Assembly (NCBI GenBank): GCA_014323865.1
Contig: JACONG010000010.1
Span: 186,001 to 250,000, forward strand
Length of the DNA: 64,000 nucleotides
From: Rhodospirillales bacterium
Lineage (GTDB): Bacteria; Pseudomonadota; Alphaproteobacteria; SP197
Direction: 5' to 3'
The position numbers and the translations under genes were made by a program. Below, one piece after another: positions 1-8,533 of this stretch; within the stretch, counting starts at the first letter, position 1; each line of letters starts with the position of its first letter. Below the pieces are notes generated by a model, which searched no databases, had not been told where the DNA came from, and saw nothing but the letters and a program-made list of their open reading frames with translations.

Positions 1-304
1 CGTTCCCGGCGCTGCGCACGCCTGCGGTGGCGAGCAGGGCAAGGTCGGCCACGGGCACGTCATGGGCCGTCCGGACCAGGGCATCGACGGCGTCCACGGC
101 CTGCCAGAAGAGCGAGTCGCTGAACCGGCCCGAGCGTTCGACATCGGTGCCCAGGCCGATCACGGCCTTGCGGTTGACGATGGGCAGCGGCGCACGACTC
201 AAACGGTCGTAGACCACCAGGCGGATCGAGTTCGAGCCGATGTCGACGATGCCGAGCCTGTGGCCCGATGTCCCGACCAGCTCTGGCGTGAAGCGCGAAC
301 TCAT
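1..304 (-). CDS. ppx: Exopolyphosphatase / guanosine pentaphosphatase (Ppx/GppA family), partial
   Basis: The reverse strand encodes the first 101 residues of a Ppx/GppA phosphatase and runs off the window's left edge. Residues 17-31 carry the family's N-terminal phosphate-binding signature (GIVDIGSNSIRLVVY) of the ASKHA fold. The family hydrolyses terminal phosphates of inorganic polyphosphate or pppGpp in the cytoplasm. Its ATG overlaps the stop of ppk in an ATGA tetranucleotide, so the two are very likely co-transcribed and translationally coupled, pairing polyphosphate synthesis with breakdown. Only the N-terminal domain is visible, so a choice between Ppx and GppA rests on the ppk neighbour. 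Confidence 0.9.
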   Translation of the reverse strand, partial: MSSRFTPELVGTSGHRLGIVDIGSNSIRLVVYDRLSRAPLPIVNRKAVIGLGTDVERSGRFSDSLFWQAVDAVDALVRTAHDVPVADLALLATAGVRSAGN

Positions 305-2502
305 CCCTGGCTGTTGGCCGCCACGTTGCCGCGCCGAATCTGCTTCTGCAGCGCGCTGCCCCGGCCCGACAGGCTCGGGTTGATCATGAAGAATCGGTGG
401 GCGCTGAAGGCGCTCTCGTCGCTTGTCAGCCGGGTGTAGCTGCCCTCCGCATCGAGCATCCAGGAGTGCGCGACATCGCGCAGGTTGGCGATCATGATCT
501 GATCGAGCACCTGGCGGTGCACCGTGGCGTTGTTGATCGGCACCATGGTCTCGACCCTGCGGTCGATATTGCGCGGCATCCAGTCCGCCGACGAGACGAA
601 GACCTTGGCCCTGGGCGAGGGCAGGGACTGCCCGTCGGCAAAACAGAAGATGCGCGAGTGTTCGAGGAAACGGCCGACGATACTCTTGACCCTGATCGTC
701 TCCGACAGACCCGGCACGCCCGGACGCAGGCAGCAGATGCCGCGGATTACGAGCTCAATCGGCACGCCGGCCTGGGAGGCCTCATAGAGCAGGTCGATCA
801 GATCGGGATCGACGAGCGAGTTCATCTTGCACCAGATACCCGCCGGTTTGCCGTTGCACGCATTGTCGGCCTCGCAACGAATCAGCGCGGTCAGTTCGTC
901 GCGCATGCTCAGCGGTGCCACCACCACGGCCTCGAAGTTGCGCGGGCGGATGTAGCCGGTGAGGTAGTTGAAAATCCGGTTGGCGTCGCGACACAGCGCC
1001 GGATCGGCCGTGAAGAGCGAAAGATCGGTATAAATCTTGGCCGTGATCGGATGGTAGTTGCCGGTGCCGTAGTGGACGTAGCTCGTCAGGCGTCCGCTCT
1101 CGCGGCGCACAACGAGTGACATTTTGGAGTGCGTCTTGAGATCGACGAAGCCATAGACGATCTGCGCGCCGGCACGCTCCAGATCGCGGGCCCAGCGGAT
1201 GTTCGCTTCCTCGTCGAAACGGGCCTTGAGCTCGACCACGGCCGTGACCGATTTGCCGGCCTCGGCCGCCTCAATCAGCGCCTTGACGATCGGTGAGCCC
1301 TCGCTGGTCCGGTAGAGCGTCTGCTTGATCGCGACGACGGCGGGGTCCCGTGCGGCCTGCTGCACGAACTGCACGACGACATCGAAGCTCTCATAGGGAT
1401 GATGAACGATGATGTCCTTGGCCCGGATGGCATCGAAGCAGTTGCCGCCGAAGTCCCGGATGCGTTCCGGGAAACGTGCGGCATAGGGTTCGAACAGCAG
1501 GTCGGGTCGGTCACCCACGATGAGTTGGCTGAGATCGGCGAGACCCAGCTCGCCCGTGACCTCGGTGACGTCATCGGGATCGATCAGCAGGCGATCCATC
1601 AGCAGGCGGCGCAGCTCGTCGGGCATTTCCCGGTCGACCACGAGATCGATCACACTGCCGCGGCGGCGGCGCTTGAGCGCGGACTCGAAATGGCGGACGA
1701 GGTCTTCCGACTCCTCGTCGATCTCGATCTCGCTGTCGCGGACGACGCGGAAGTAACCGAGGCCGAGCAGGCGGAAGCCCGGGAAGAGCCGCTTCAGATG
1801 CATGCGCACCGCCTGCTCAAGCGGTAGGAAACGATGAATGTTGCCGGGCATGCGGATGAACCGATCGGTCTGCTGCGGCAGACGAATGATGGCGTAGACC
1901 GGTTCGTCCTGCCTGGCGCGATGGAACTTCAGGACCAGGCCGAAGCCGAAGTTCGGGATGAACGGAAAGGGATGCGCCGGGTCGATCGCCATGGGCGTCA
2001 GAAGCGGCAGAATCTCCATGTCGAACCGGTCGGCGAGCCATGTCTGCTCGGCGTCGGTGAGCTCATGCTCCTCGACGAGAACGATGTGCTCGGCATCAAG
2101 CTGTTCGCGCAGGCCGCGCCAGGTGTCGTACTGGCCGGCAATCAGCTGATCGGACTGGCGCTTGATCTCTTCCAGCTGCTGCAGGGGTGTGAGGCCGTCG
2201 ATGCTCGGCGTTGTGACCCCGGCTTCGACCTGGGCCTTCAGGCCGGCTACACGTACCATCTGGAACTCGTCGTGATTGTTCGCCGAGATCGACAGGAAGC
2301 GCAGGCGTTCCAGCAGGGAATGGCGCGGGTTGCGCGCCTCTTCCAGGACCCGCGTGTTGAAGGCGAGCCAGCTCAGTTCCCGATTGATGTATCGTCCGAG
2401 CGGCAGGGGCGTTTCCACGGTTGCGGCGGCCGCCGCCGGTGAATTCTCCGCGCTCGTATTGGAAACGGCGTCATCGTTGTTGCGAAGGTCATCGTCGACC
2501 AT
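301..2502 (-). CDS. ppk: Polyphosphate kinase 1
   Basis: This 733-residue protein reversibly polymerises the ATP gamma-phosphate into inorganic polyphosphate. The N-terminal domain opens with NRELSWLAFNTRVLEEA near residue 40, typical of PPK1. The two histidines of the phospholipase-D-like catalytic domains are seen in THSKM (autophosphorylated His, near residue 440) and LEHSRI (near 600). I chose the ATG at 2502 because GGGAG lies six bases upstream; an in-frame ATG 20 codons earlier has an atypical sequence before it. The length fits the family. It is followed by ppx with a 4-base overlap and is divergent from sixA. No clear Pho box was found in the divergent gap. Confidence 0.95.
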   Translation of the reverse strand: MVDDDLRNNDDAVSNTSAENSPAAAAATVETPLPLGRYINRELSWLAFNTRVLEEARNPRHSLLERLRFLSISANNHDEFQMVRVAGLKAQVEAGVTTPSIDGLTPLQQLEEIKRQSDQLIAGQYDTWRGLREQLDAEHIVLVEEHELTDAEQTWLADRFDMEILPLLTPMAIDPAHPFPFIPNFGFGLVLKFHRARQDEPVYAIIRLPQQTDRFIRMPGNIHRFLPLEQAVRMHLKRLFPGFRLLGLGYFRVVRDSEIEIDEESEDLVRHFESALKRRRRGSVIDLVVDREMPDELRRLLMDRLLIDPDDVTEVTGELGLADLSQLIVGDRPDLLFEPYAARFPERIRDFGGNCFDAIRAKDIIVHHPYESFDVVVQFVQQAARDPAVVAIKQTLYRTSEGSPIVKALIEAAEAGKSVTAVVELKARFDEEANIRWARDLERAGAQIVYGFVDLKTHSKMSLVVRRESGRLTSYVHYGTGNYHPITAKIYTDLSLFTADPALCRDANRIFNYLTGYIRPRNFEAVVVAPLSMRDELTALIRCEADNACNGKPAGIWCKMNSLVDPDLIDLLYEASQAGVPIELVIRGICCLRPGVPGLSETIRVKSIVGRFLEHSRIFCFADGQSLPSPRAKVFVSSADWMPRNIDRRVETMVPINNATVHRQVLDQIMIANLRDVAHSWMLDAEGSYTRLTSDESAFSAHRFFMINPSLSGRGSALQKQIRRGNVAANSQG

Positions 2503-2622
2503 TCGGAACTCCCTGTCACAACTTCCGTGTGATAATGTCTGGCCTCGCCATTGATAGCGCAATCATAGCATAAAATTGCCCGGATTTGGATGTCGGCGAT
2601 TTTCGTCCGGAAGGAGGCGACC

Positions 2623-3135
2623 GTGCCGACGACGCTCTATCTGCTTCGCCACGCCAAGTCGAGCTGGGCCGATCCCGAACTGCAGGACCACGACCGGCCA
2701 CTTCAGAAGAAGGGACAGCGGCGCGCCGGGAAGCTCAGGGCGTGGCTCGAAGACCGCGGTCTCGGATGTGATCTCGTTCTGTGTTCAACGGCTGTACGGA
2801 CGAAAGAGACCCTCGCCATCGTGCTGCCCGCTTTGGGCGATCCCAGGGTGCGCCATCTCCCCGGGATTTACGGCATGGACGCCGATCGTCTCATCGCGAT
2901 GCTGCGCAGGCTCGGCGATGACATCGAAAGGATCATGGTCGTCGGGCACGATCCCACGCTGCAGCAGACAGCGAGCACGCTTGCCATGACGTCGAATGGC
3001 GATGCCATGGATCGACTCAAGTCCAGGTATCCGACATCGGCGCTTGCGATGCTGACCTTCAGCGAGGCCGGGTGGGGCGCCCTGACGCCCGGTCTGGGCC
3101 ATCTCGAGTTCTTTTTTGTGCCGCCCGACCCCTGA
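2623..3135 (+). CDS. sixA: SixA-type phosphohistidine phosphatase (histidine phosphatase superfamily)
   Basis: A 170-residue single-domain protein of the histidine phosphatase superfamily. The phospho-accepting motif LLRHAKSSW lies at residues 5-13 and the second catalytic histidine sits in VVGHDPTL near residue 110. SixA enzymes remove phosphate from histidine-containing phosphotransfer proteins; the length matches that subgroup rather than the larger phosphoglycerate mutases. I chose the GTG at 2623 because AAGGAGG stands six bases upstream and the protein then begins directly at the first beta strand; the in-frame ATG at 2590 has no such site. Its physiological substrate cannot be told from the sequence. 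It is divergent from ppk-ppx. Confidence 0.82.
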   Translation: MPTTLYLLRHAKSSWADPELQDHDRPLQKKGQRRAGKLRAWLEDRGLGCDLVLCSTAVRTKETLAIVLPALGDPRVRHLPGIYGMDADRLIAMLRRLGDDIERIMVVGHDPTLQQTASTLAMTSNGDAMDRLKSRYPTSALAMLTFSEAGWGALTPGLGHLEFFFVPPDP

Positions 3136-3187
3136 GGCGGGATAAGGTGACATGATATATAGCCTACACACAACATGAGTAACCACC

Positions 3188-3439
3188 ATGGAGAACTTGA
3201 ACTACTTCCACAGTTTCGTCGCTATCAACAGCTTCATGATGCTGACCGTGCTGTGGCTTCTCTTCTCCGTCGTCGCATGGCGCGCTGGGAAGCATCTCAA
3301 GGACGCCATCTTGGAGCACTTCGGCCTTCTTTCTCTGTTCTGTGCAGTCCTTGTAGGCAGTCTGTATATCTATGTGTTCCTCAGCTCCGGCTTTCCCGGC
3401 TTGATGCAGGTTATGGCTCGATTCCTTAGTTATAGGTAG
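3188..3439 (+). CDS. Small two-helix membrane protein, unknown function
   Basis: An 83-residue product with two hydrophobic stretches, about residues 15-31 (MMLTVLWLLFSVVAW) and 45-65 (LLSLFCAVLVGSLYIYVFL), separated by a short charged loop, so probably a two-pass inner-membrane protein. I do not recognise a family. No strong ribosome-binding site precedes the ATG and base composition is lower in GC than the neighbours, so it may be recently acquired or poorly expressed. It lies between sixA and another membrane-protein gene on the same strand. It could be spurious, but the hydrophobic pattern and open frame argue for a real gene. Confidence 0.45.
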   Translation: MENLNYFHSFVAINSFMMLTVLWLLFSVVAWRAGKHLKDAILEHFGLLSLFCAVLVGSLYIYVFLSSGFPGLMQVMARFLSYR

Positions 3440-3569
3440 GCAGTCTGTATTTCCAGGTGCCCCTCAGCTACACCGCATCCTGATGGATTAATGGTCGCCA
3501 TCGACCGGCCTGAGCGCCTGAGGCTGCTCGCAAGTAGGAAGTTGCGACAGCTTTCCGGGAGATCGTTCG

Positions 3570-4094
3570 ATGCGTGTGTTTGCCGGTTGGCTGTACGTTC
3601 TGGGCGGGGTCTCCGCCGTGTTCGGGGCGGCGCTCTGCTTCGCGCATATTCCGAATGTGCCGAGCGAGGATCAGCTGGAATGGTACGAGGGGTTCCTTCG
3701 CGGCATCCGCCTGGAGAAGGATTTCGACGGGACCGACATCGTCTATTTCATCTATCGCGACCACGACAAACGTTATCGCTACGTCTCCCGCTATCCGCAA
3801 TACGTCGAGGTGCGGGACCGTCTGGGCATCAATCGCCAGGTCGACATTCTTGTCGAGATTGACGGCAAACCGGGGCTGGACGGGGCCTACGACGTCTGGG
3901 GCCTGGTCGAGCACGACCCACTTCATGAGGGCACCGTCGTGACCTATCAGGACATCCACGACGAGGTCACCGAGACCGACCGTTCATGGCAGGCCGTCGG
4001 CATGTACGGGTTTGGCGGCGGTGTGCTGGCCATCCTGCTGGGATACGGGATACGGCGAGCCGTTCCCCATGTGCCTAAGGACCCCACGGCCTGA
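3570..4094 (+). CDS. Membrane-anchored hypothetical protein, soluble domain between two helices
   Basis: A 174-residue protein with an N-terminal hydrophobic segment (residues 5-26), a roughly 110-residue charged domain rich in Asp, Arg and Tyr that begins near residue 30, and a C-terminal hydrophobic segment near residues 143-162 followed by a short basic tail. This architecture suggests an extracytoplasmic domain held by two helices. I recognise no family or catalytic motif. The spacing and composition are normal for this genome, so it looks like a genuine gene. It precedes the cupin gene by about 180 bases in which I see no other gene or clear promoter. Confidence 0.55.
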   Translation: MRVFAGWLYVLGGVSAVFGAALCFAHIPNVPSEDQLEWYEGFLRGIRLEKDFDGTDIVYFIYRDHDKRYRYVSRYPQYVEVRDRLGINRQVDILVEIDGKPGLDGAYDVWGLVEHDPLHEGTVVTYQDIHDEVTETDRSWQAVGMYGFGGGVLAILLGYGIRRAVPHVPKDPTA

Positions 4095-4278
4095 GCGTGA
4101 TCGGCCCGCGCCCTGGCCGCCCCGTGTGCGGGTGACGCCAGTGGCGTCCGTGTCGCTCACTTCGCCTCGAAGCCCTCGCGCTCCACGATTGCTACCATGT
4201 GGTGCGCGGCGATAGGCTCGTTGATATCTGGCCGATCGACGCCCGCGGCCACTGGTGAACAACGAAGGAGAGCCCGCC

Positions 4279-4869
4279 ATGTCCGCCATGTCCGTTACAG
4301 CAGAACGTGCAGAACGTATCGCCGCCATCGAGGAGGCCCTCGCGAGGGTCCGCACGATCGAAGCCGGGCAGGGCGTGACGCGCAAATCGCTGGAGAACAT
4401 CCGTGAGGTCATGATCGGTCTGTCGAGCCGTACCGAGCTCTTTCCCGTCGAGGAGTTTCCGATCCCGGAAGGCAACAACGGGGAGCTGTTCGAGGTGTTG
4501 TCGGTCGATGACGACGGACGCTTCGAACTCTACCTGGAGGTCGCCGACAGACAGGTTGCCACGCCGGCCCATAACCACACGACCTGGGCGGTGGTGACCG
4601 GAATCCGGGGCCTCGAGCTCAACCGTATCTATGAGGGCGACGGGGGACCGATCGGCGTGGCACCGCCCAGGGTCGCCCGCGAGGTCGAGGTAAGGAAAGG
4701 GTCGGGTGTCTGCCTGATGCCCAACGACTACCACTCGATTCACATCGAGCCCGGCGAACTGAACATGCATCTCCATCTCTACGGCCTCGGCTTCGCGTAT
4801 CTGAAGGGCCGCAAGGCGTACAACGAAGGGAAGGGCGTCTACGAGAGCTTCGATGACGTTCCCGCCTGA
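4279..4869 (+). CDS. Cysteine-dioxygenase-type cupin (thiol dioxygenase)
   Basis: A 196-residue cupin of the cysteine dioxygenase / 3-mercaptopropionate dioxygenase family, which uses non-haem iron and O2 to turn a thiol into a sulfinate. The metal-binding signature PAHNHTTWAVV is near residue 95, with a third histidine in YHSIHIEPG near 155. The ATG at 4279 is preceded by GAAGGAG with nine bases of spacing; an upstream ATG at 4255 lacks one. Its stop overlaps the ATG of a rhodanese-like stub (TGATG). Such dioxygenases often neighbour rhodanese genes, which supports a role in sulfur oxidation. Substrate (cysteine or another small thiol) is not resolved. Confidence 0.78.
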   Translation: MSAMSVTAERAERIAAIEEALARVRTIEAGQGVTRKSLENIREVMIGLSSRTELFPVEEFPIPEGNNGELFEVLSVDDDGRFELYLEVADRQVATPAHNHTTWAVVTGIRGLELNRIYEGDGGPIGVAPPRVAREVEVRKGSGVCLMPNDYHSIHIEPGELNMHLHLYGLGFAYLKGRKAYNEGKGVYESFDDVPA

Positions 4870-5027
4870 TGCGTGCGGAACGGCTCGCTCCCGCGGCACT
4901 GCGGGAGCGCCTGCGATCCGAGGGCGACGTTGCCCCGATCGATGTCCGGCCCCATGCAACGCCCAGCGTAAACGCGGCATCGACGATGCGCACGACCGTC
5001 AAGCTCCGCGAAGGCATGAAGGCATGA
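4869..5027 (+). pseudogene. Truncated rhodanese-like gene, N-terminal stub
   Basis: A 52-codon frame starting on the TGATG overlap with the cupin stop. Its first 27 residues (containing LAPAALRERLR and then DVAPIDVR) match the opening helix and strand of a rhodanese sulfurtransferase domain, where the pattern is a helix followed by V-LIDVRE. The similarity ends abruptly after IDVRP and no CxxxxR active-site loop follows. Rhodanese genes commonly follow thiol dioxygenase genes, so this is best read as what is left after a deletion or rearrangement. The next 90 bases, up to the inverted repeat at 5117, hold nothing I recognise. Confidence 0.5.
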
Positions 5028-5189
5028 ACGGGATGTTCGTCGCGCTTGAGCCTCGCGTCGGTCAGGGTCTGGCTGACCTGGCCGTCGTCCATGGTCTGCC
5101 CTGCTTCGGCCGGCATGGCGGCCTTTCGTCGCCAGGCCGGAAGCTCAGGCGCAACCGCCCATGGGTGCACCGTACATCGGGCGCAGCGC

Positions 5190-5218
5190 TTGACCGATGC
5201 ACCTCCCGTGCCCTACAT
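5190..5218 (+). promoter_or_regulatory. Putative sigma70 promoter of the intact ankyrin gene
   Basis: A -35 box TTGACC (5190-5195) and a -10 box CTACAT (5213-5218) are separated by 17 bases. The -35 box and the spacer are identical in the inverted copy upstream of the broken paralogue, which supports function before the copies diverged. The leader to the ATG would be about 150 bases. Confidence 0.55.
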
Positions 5219-5374
5219 TGCGCCGGAAGAGAACATGGATCGAACACGGATCGACATCGGATCCTGACGTTCGGGCTGTTCAGGGGTGCGTGAACGTCAA
5301 GCCACCGAACCCTTTGGATCAACATGCCCTTTGGATTAACATGATTGCGGAGACGAGAGAATGGAGACGAAAGA

Positions 5375-6070
5375 ATGACGAGCAGCAAGACCACAGGCCT
5401 GCGTGACAGGACCCGCCACGGGATCGCGGGCGCAATCCTGGCAACGCTGATGCTGACCGGTCAGGCCGGGGCGCAGGTCGTCGGATGCGACTGGACGGAA
5501 CCGGCGTTCTGGGGCGGCGCGGACCTGCCGACCGTGGAACGCTGCATCGCCGCCGGTGCCGATATCGAAGCGCGGTCCGAAAGCGGAGCGACACCGCTGC
5601 ACGTGGCGGCGGCGCGCGGTACAGCGGAGAGCGTGCAGGCCCTGATCGCCGCCGGTGCCGACATCGGAGCGCGGACCGAACTCGGACTGACACCGCTGCA
5701 CGTGGCGGCGTTTGACGGCACAGCGGAGACCGTGCAGGCCCTGGTCGCCGCCGGTGCCGACATCGGCGCGCGGGACGAAGGCGGATTCACACCGCTGCAC
5801 CTGGCGGCGGGTCTCGGCACAGCGGAGAGCGTGGAGGCCCTGATCGCCGCCGGTGCCGATATCGAAGCGTGGGGCGGACTCGGAGCGACACCGCTGCACT
5901 TTGCGGCGGGTGAGGGCACACCAGAGACCGTGGAGGCCCTGATCGCCGCCGGTGCCGACATCCGCGCGCGGGGCGAAGGCGGCATTCTCGCCGCCGATCT
6001 CGCCGAAGACAACGAAGCGGTGCGCAATCATCCCGTGTTCTGGGTGCTGAACGAAGCGCGGTATGACTGA
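5375..6070 (+). CDS. Secreted ankyrin-repeat protein
   Basis: A 231-residue protein beginning with a basic stretch and a hydrophobic signal sequence (about residues 15-34, ending QAGAQ), followed by VVGCDW and then about five and a half ankyrin repeats of 33 residues with the repeated phrases TPLHVAA, GTAE and LIAAGADI. It is predicted to be exported to the periplasm and to bind another protein; no enzymatic domain is visible. I start at the ATG at 5375 because the same position aligns with the paralogue at 10760 and GACGAAAG precedes it. The repeats are very alike at DNA level, which favours slippage and recombination. The partner is unknown. Confidence 0.8.
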   Translation: MTSSKTTGLRDRTRHGIAGAILATLMLTGQAGAQVVGCDWTEPAFWGGADLPTVERCIAAGADIEARSESGATPLHVAAARGTAESVQALIAAGADIGARTELGLTPLHVAAFDGTAETVQALVAAGADIGARDEGGFTPLHLAAGLGTAESVEALIAAGADIEAWGGLGATPLHFAAGEGTPETVEALIAAGADIRARGEGGILAADLAEDNEAVRNHPVFWVLNEARYD

Positions 6071-6224
6071 CCGGCGGGCGTCGGTTCGATAGGGGTGACC
6101 GGCGGGTCCGGCATTCCGTTCCGTCGCCGGCGGGCGACATCGGACACAACCGCGTCGTCGCCAGGGCGGGCCAAGGCGGGCCAGGGCGCTGCCGACACGT
6201 CTGGAGCGGGTGCGTGAAGACGCT

Positions 6225-7274
6225 CTAGCTCGTCGCCAGGAGGAGCCGGGTCAGCCAGCCCATCAGGATTGCGCTGCCCAGGCCGAGTGTGAGGTAGAGC
6301 GCGAACACCTTGCGCCGGACCACCACGAAGACAGCCATGGCCGTGGGAATCGATGTCACCTCGCCGCCGATCATGAAGGCGATCGCGGCACCCGGCTCCA
6401 TGCCGAGTTCCAGCAGACCGGCGATCACCGGAACCGCGGCATAGCCGTTGAGGTAAGTGGGTATGCCGACGAAGGCTGCCAGAGGCACGGTCCACCACGC
6501 GCCGCTGCCGAGCAGGGCTGCGGCCTGCCCGGGCGGAACCCAGGCCAGCAGCAGGCTCTCGATCACGAAGGCGAGGGTGAGCCACCTGATCATGAAGAAG
6601 GCGATCGAACGCGCCTGGATCGCGAAGCGTGTGCGTCGTTCCGGGTCGCGCCAGAAGCGCAGCATGACGGGGCGCTCGTTATCGGTGCCGCACCCGGTGC
6701 CGTAGATTGTGCCCGGGTTGTCGAACGGGACGTCGGCGCGCAGGGGCGAGCGAACCCAGGAAAAGCGGATCAGTGCCAGGGTGAGAAACCCGGCCAGCAG
6801 ACCGGAGAGGATCGCGGTCAGCGCGCGAACCAGAGCGAACGGCAGGTCGACGATGCCGACCGTCAGCACGAACATCTCGGGATCGATCAGCGGTGAGCCG
6901 ACCCAGAAGGCCATGACGGGTGCCAGGGGGACGCCAGCGCCGAGCAGGCCCGCGACCAGCGGCACGACGCTGACCGAACAGAAAGGCGAGAGCGCGCCGA
7001 AGACACCGGCGAGGAGGACTGCATGCACGGTCCGCCGGCGCAGGGTCTCGCCGAGCGGACGATCGAGCGCGGTGGCGGCGATCGATGCCGCCATCATGCT
7101 TGAGACGGCGACGAACGGCAGCACCCGGATCCAGCTCTCGAACAGGAAGAGAAGGGAGTCGCGGAACTGATCGGCATTGAACGCCAGAACCGCGAGCAGG
7201 ATCGTCCCGCTCGCCGTCCAGACCTTGTCGATGCGCCGCCAGAACCGCGTCGCCACCTGCTCCGCGACAGCCAT
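6225..7274 (-). CDS. UPF0718/DUF318-family permease
   Basis: A roughly 350-residue multi-pass membrane protein of the DUF318/UPF0718 family, which contains ArsP-type organoarsenical exporters and many permeases of unknown substrate. Two duplicated pore motifs are visible: SPFCSVSVVPLVAGLL followed by GSPLIDPEMF in the first half, and GIPTYLNGYAAVPVIAGLL followed by GGEVTSIPTA in the second, with a hydrophilic linker between them. I start at the ATG at 7274, one base after the stop of the DUF1127 gene; upstream codons in this frame only shadow that gene. The two are therefore one transcript, divergent from a LysR regulator. Substrate is not deducible. Confidence 0.8.
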   Translation of the reverse strand: MAVAEQVATRFWRRIDKVWTASGTILLAVLAFNADQFRDSLLFLFESWIRVLPFVAVSSMMAASIAATALDRPLGETLRRRTVHAVLLAGVFGALSPFCSVSVVPLVAGLLGAGVPLAPVMAFWVGSPLIDPEMFVLTVGIVDLPFALVRALTAILSGLLAGFLTLALIRFSWVRSPLRADVPFDNPGTIYGTGCGTDNERPVMLRFWRDPERRTRFAIQARSIAFFMIRWLTLAFVIESLLLAWVPPGQAAALLGSGAWWTVPLAAFVGIPTYLNGYAAVPVIAGLLELGMEPGAAIAFMIGGEVTSIPTAMAVFVVVRRKVFALYLTLGLGSAILMGWLTRLLLATS

Positions 7275-7275
7275 G

Positions 7276-7446
7276 TCAGGCGGTGTCGCGTTCGAACGGA
7301 CCGCGGGTCGGCATGAGCAGGGGTTCGTGGCGGTCGGGGTCGGCGATGTGGCCCAGACCGATGTCGTGCTTGAGGTGGCGGTCGAGCCGGGCGATCCGGC
7401 GAAGGCTCTGGCGGGTCGTGAGGTTCTTGCATATGGCGTCAAACAT
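7276..7446 (-). CDS. DUF1127 (YjiS-like) small protein
   Basis: A 56-residue protein matching the DUF1127 pattern: LRRIARLDRHLKHDIGL, an arginine-rich amphipathic helix ending in the invariant DIGL, at about residues 14-30. The family is common in alphaproteobacteria, and members have been linked to RNA binding and phosphate or stress responses. A strong GGGAG stands seven bases before the ATG at 7446. Its TGA is one base before the ATG of the permease, so the two are probably translationally coupled. Pairing with an UPF0718 permease is unusual to my knowledge. The divergent LysR gene begins 130 bases upstream and is its likely regulator. Confidence 0.75.
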   Translation of the reverse strand: MFDAICKNLTTRQSLRRIARLDRHLKHDIGLGHIADPDRHEPLLMPTRGPFERDTA

Positions 7447-7531
7447 TGCTCAACTCCCTCTTGTCTGCGACAGCGTTCGATCTTTCGTTCTGCCCGCTTG
7501 CGTGCCTGAAATGTGAGCCCGGACGCCCGAT

Positions 7532-7545
7532 TTCTCAAACGAGAA
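7532..7545. promoter_or_regulatory. Candidate LysR-regulator operator
   Basis: TTCTC-AAAC-GAGAA, a perfect 5-base palindrome with a 4-base centre, lies in the divergent gap between the DUF1127 gene and the LysR gene, 31 bases before the LysR ATG. LysR proteins usually bind T-N11-A dyads in such gaps; here the spacing is T-N12-A. It is the only such dyad I noticed in the gap. Confidence 0.35.
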
Positions 7546-7576
7546 GTCTGCGCACCTGTTTTTAGGAAAACTGAAA

Positions 7577-8533
7577 ATGTCGGAACGTCTTCCCTCGCTT
7601 GGAGCGCTACGCGCATTTGAAGCTGCGGCGCGTCACATGAGCCTGACGCGTGCTGCCGAGGAGCTTCATGTCACGCCGGCCGCGGTCAGCCACCAGGTCA
7701 AGGCGCTGGAGAATGACCTCGGCATTCGCTTGTTTGATCGCGAGAACCGATGCCTCGTCCCGACGCCCGATGCGCGGTCTGGGCTGAATGAACTGCGCCG
7801 CGGTTTCGATTTTCTGGCGGAGGGTGTGCGCCGTATTCGCGAAAGCCGTATGAACCCGATCCTGCGTGTCACCACCGAACCGACCTTCGGCGGAAGCTGG
7901 CTGGTGCCACGATTGTCGGCATTCCGCACCGTCTGCCCCGACCTCGATATCCTGATCGACGCATCCGACCGTCTGGTCGACTTCGAACGCGACCCCATCG
8001 ACATCGGCGTCCGCTGGGGTGGCGGCCGTTATCCCGGTCTGGTCGCCGAACAGCTCTTCGGCGACGAGGAGGTCATCGTGGTGTGTCCGCCGTCGCTGCT
8101 GGACGGGGACCACCCGTTGCGCGAACCCGACGACCTGCAGCACCATCTGCTGATCCATCTCGACTGGCCGGTCGGGCAGGGGGATTGGCCGGACTGGCCG
8201 AAATTGCTCAAGGAAGCCGGCGCGACGGCTGTCGATGGCACGCGGGGCCTGCACTTCACGGCCCACAGCCATGCCATTCGTGCGGCACGGGACAGCAGGG
8301 GAGCGGTGCTTGCCACCCGGTCGCTGGTGAACGAGGACCTGCGCTCAGGCGCCCTGGTCGAACCCTTTGACATCACCCTGCCGACCGGCACCCGGATGTT
8401 CCTGGTCTACCGCCGCGACCGGGCCGGGGAACCCGCGATCGCCTCCTTCCGCAGCTGGATCGTCGAGGCGGCTGCGCACGATGCGGCGGCGTGGGGCCGG
8501 CAGACGGAGCGTGTCCGGGTACGGGTCCGTTGA
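7577..8533 (+). CDS. LysR-family transcriptional regulator (GcvA-like)
   Basis: A 318-residue LysR regulator. Residues 6-65 form the winged helix-turn-helix with the family phrases LRAFEAAARHMSLTRAAEEL and TPAAVSHQVKALE. The rest is the two-lobed effector-binding domain, with the GcvA-like passages PRLSAFR and VDFERDPIDIGVRWG. AGGAAAA precedes the ATG. It is divergent from the DUF1127-permease operon and, by the usual logic of LysR genes, probably controls it and itself from the shared gap. The C-terminal dozen residues are arginine-rich and atypical. The effector cannot be predicted. Confidence 0.85.
   Translation: MSERLPSLGALRAFEAAARHMSLTRAAEELHVTPAAVSHQVKALENDLGIRLFDRENRCLVPTPDARSGLNELRRGFDFLAEGVRRIRESRMNPILRVTTEPTFGGSWLVPRLSAFRTVCPDLDILIDASDRLVDFERDPIDIGVRWGGGRYPGLVAEQLFGDEEVIVVCPPSLLDGDHPLREPDDLQHHLLIHLDWPVGQGDWPDWPKLLKEAGATAVDGTRGLHFTAHSHAIRAARDSRGAVLATRSLVNEDLRSGALVEPFDITLPTGTRMFLVYRRDRAGEPAIASFRSWIVEAAAHDAAAWGRQTERVRVRVR

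Larger units (their letters stand above)
5117..6097 (+). repeat. Left arm of a large imperfect inverted duplication (ankyrin locus copy 1)
   Basis: This arm includes about 250 bases upstream of the intact ankyrin gene, the gene itself and about 25 bases after its stop. The same order is found in inverted orientation at 10150-10906. Upstream, both copies share GGCGGCCTTTCGTCGCCAGG, the promoter block and the phrase AACATGGATCGAAC; downstream both share the bases following the stop codon. Differences are scattered point changes plus loss of repeat units in the right copy. Confidence 0.85.

Noticed and set aside
2503-2622. Pho box in the ppk-sixA gap
   Set aside because: Only one CTGTCA-like element was found; the 11-base direct repetition expected for PhoB is absent.
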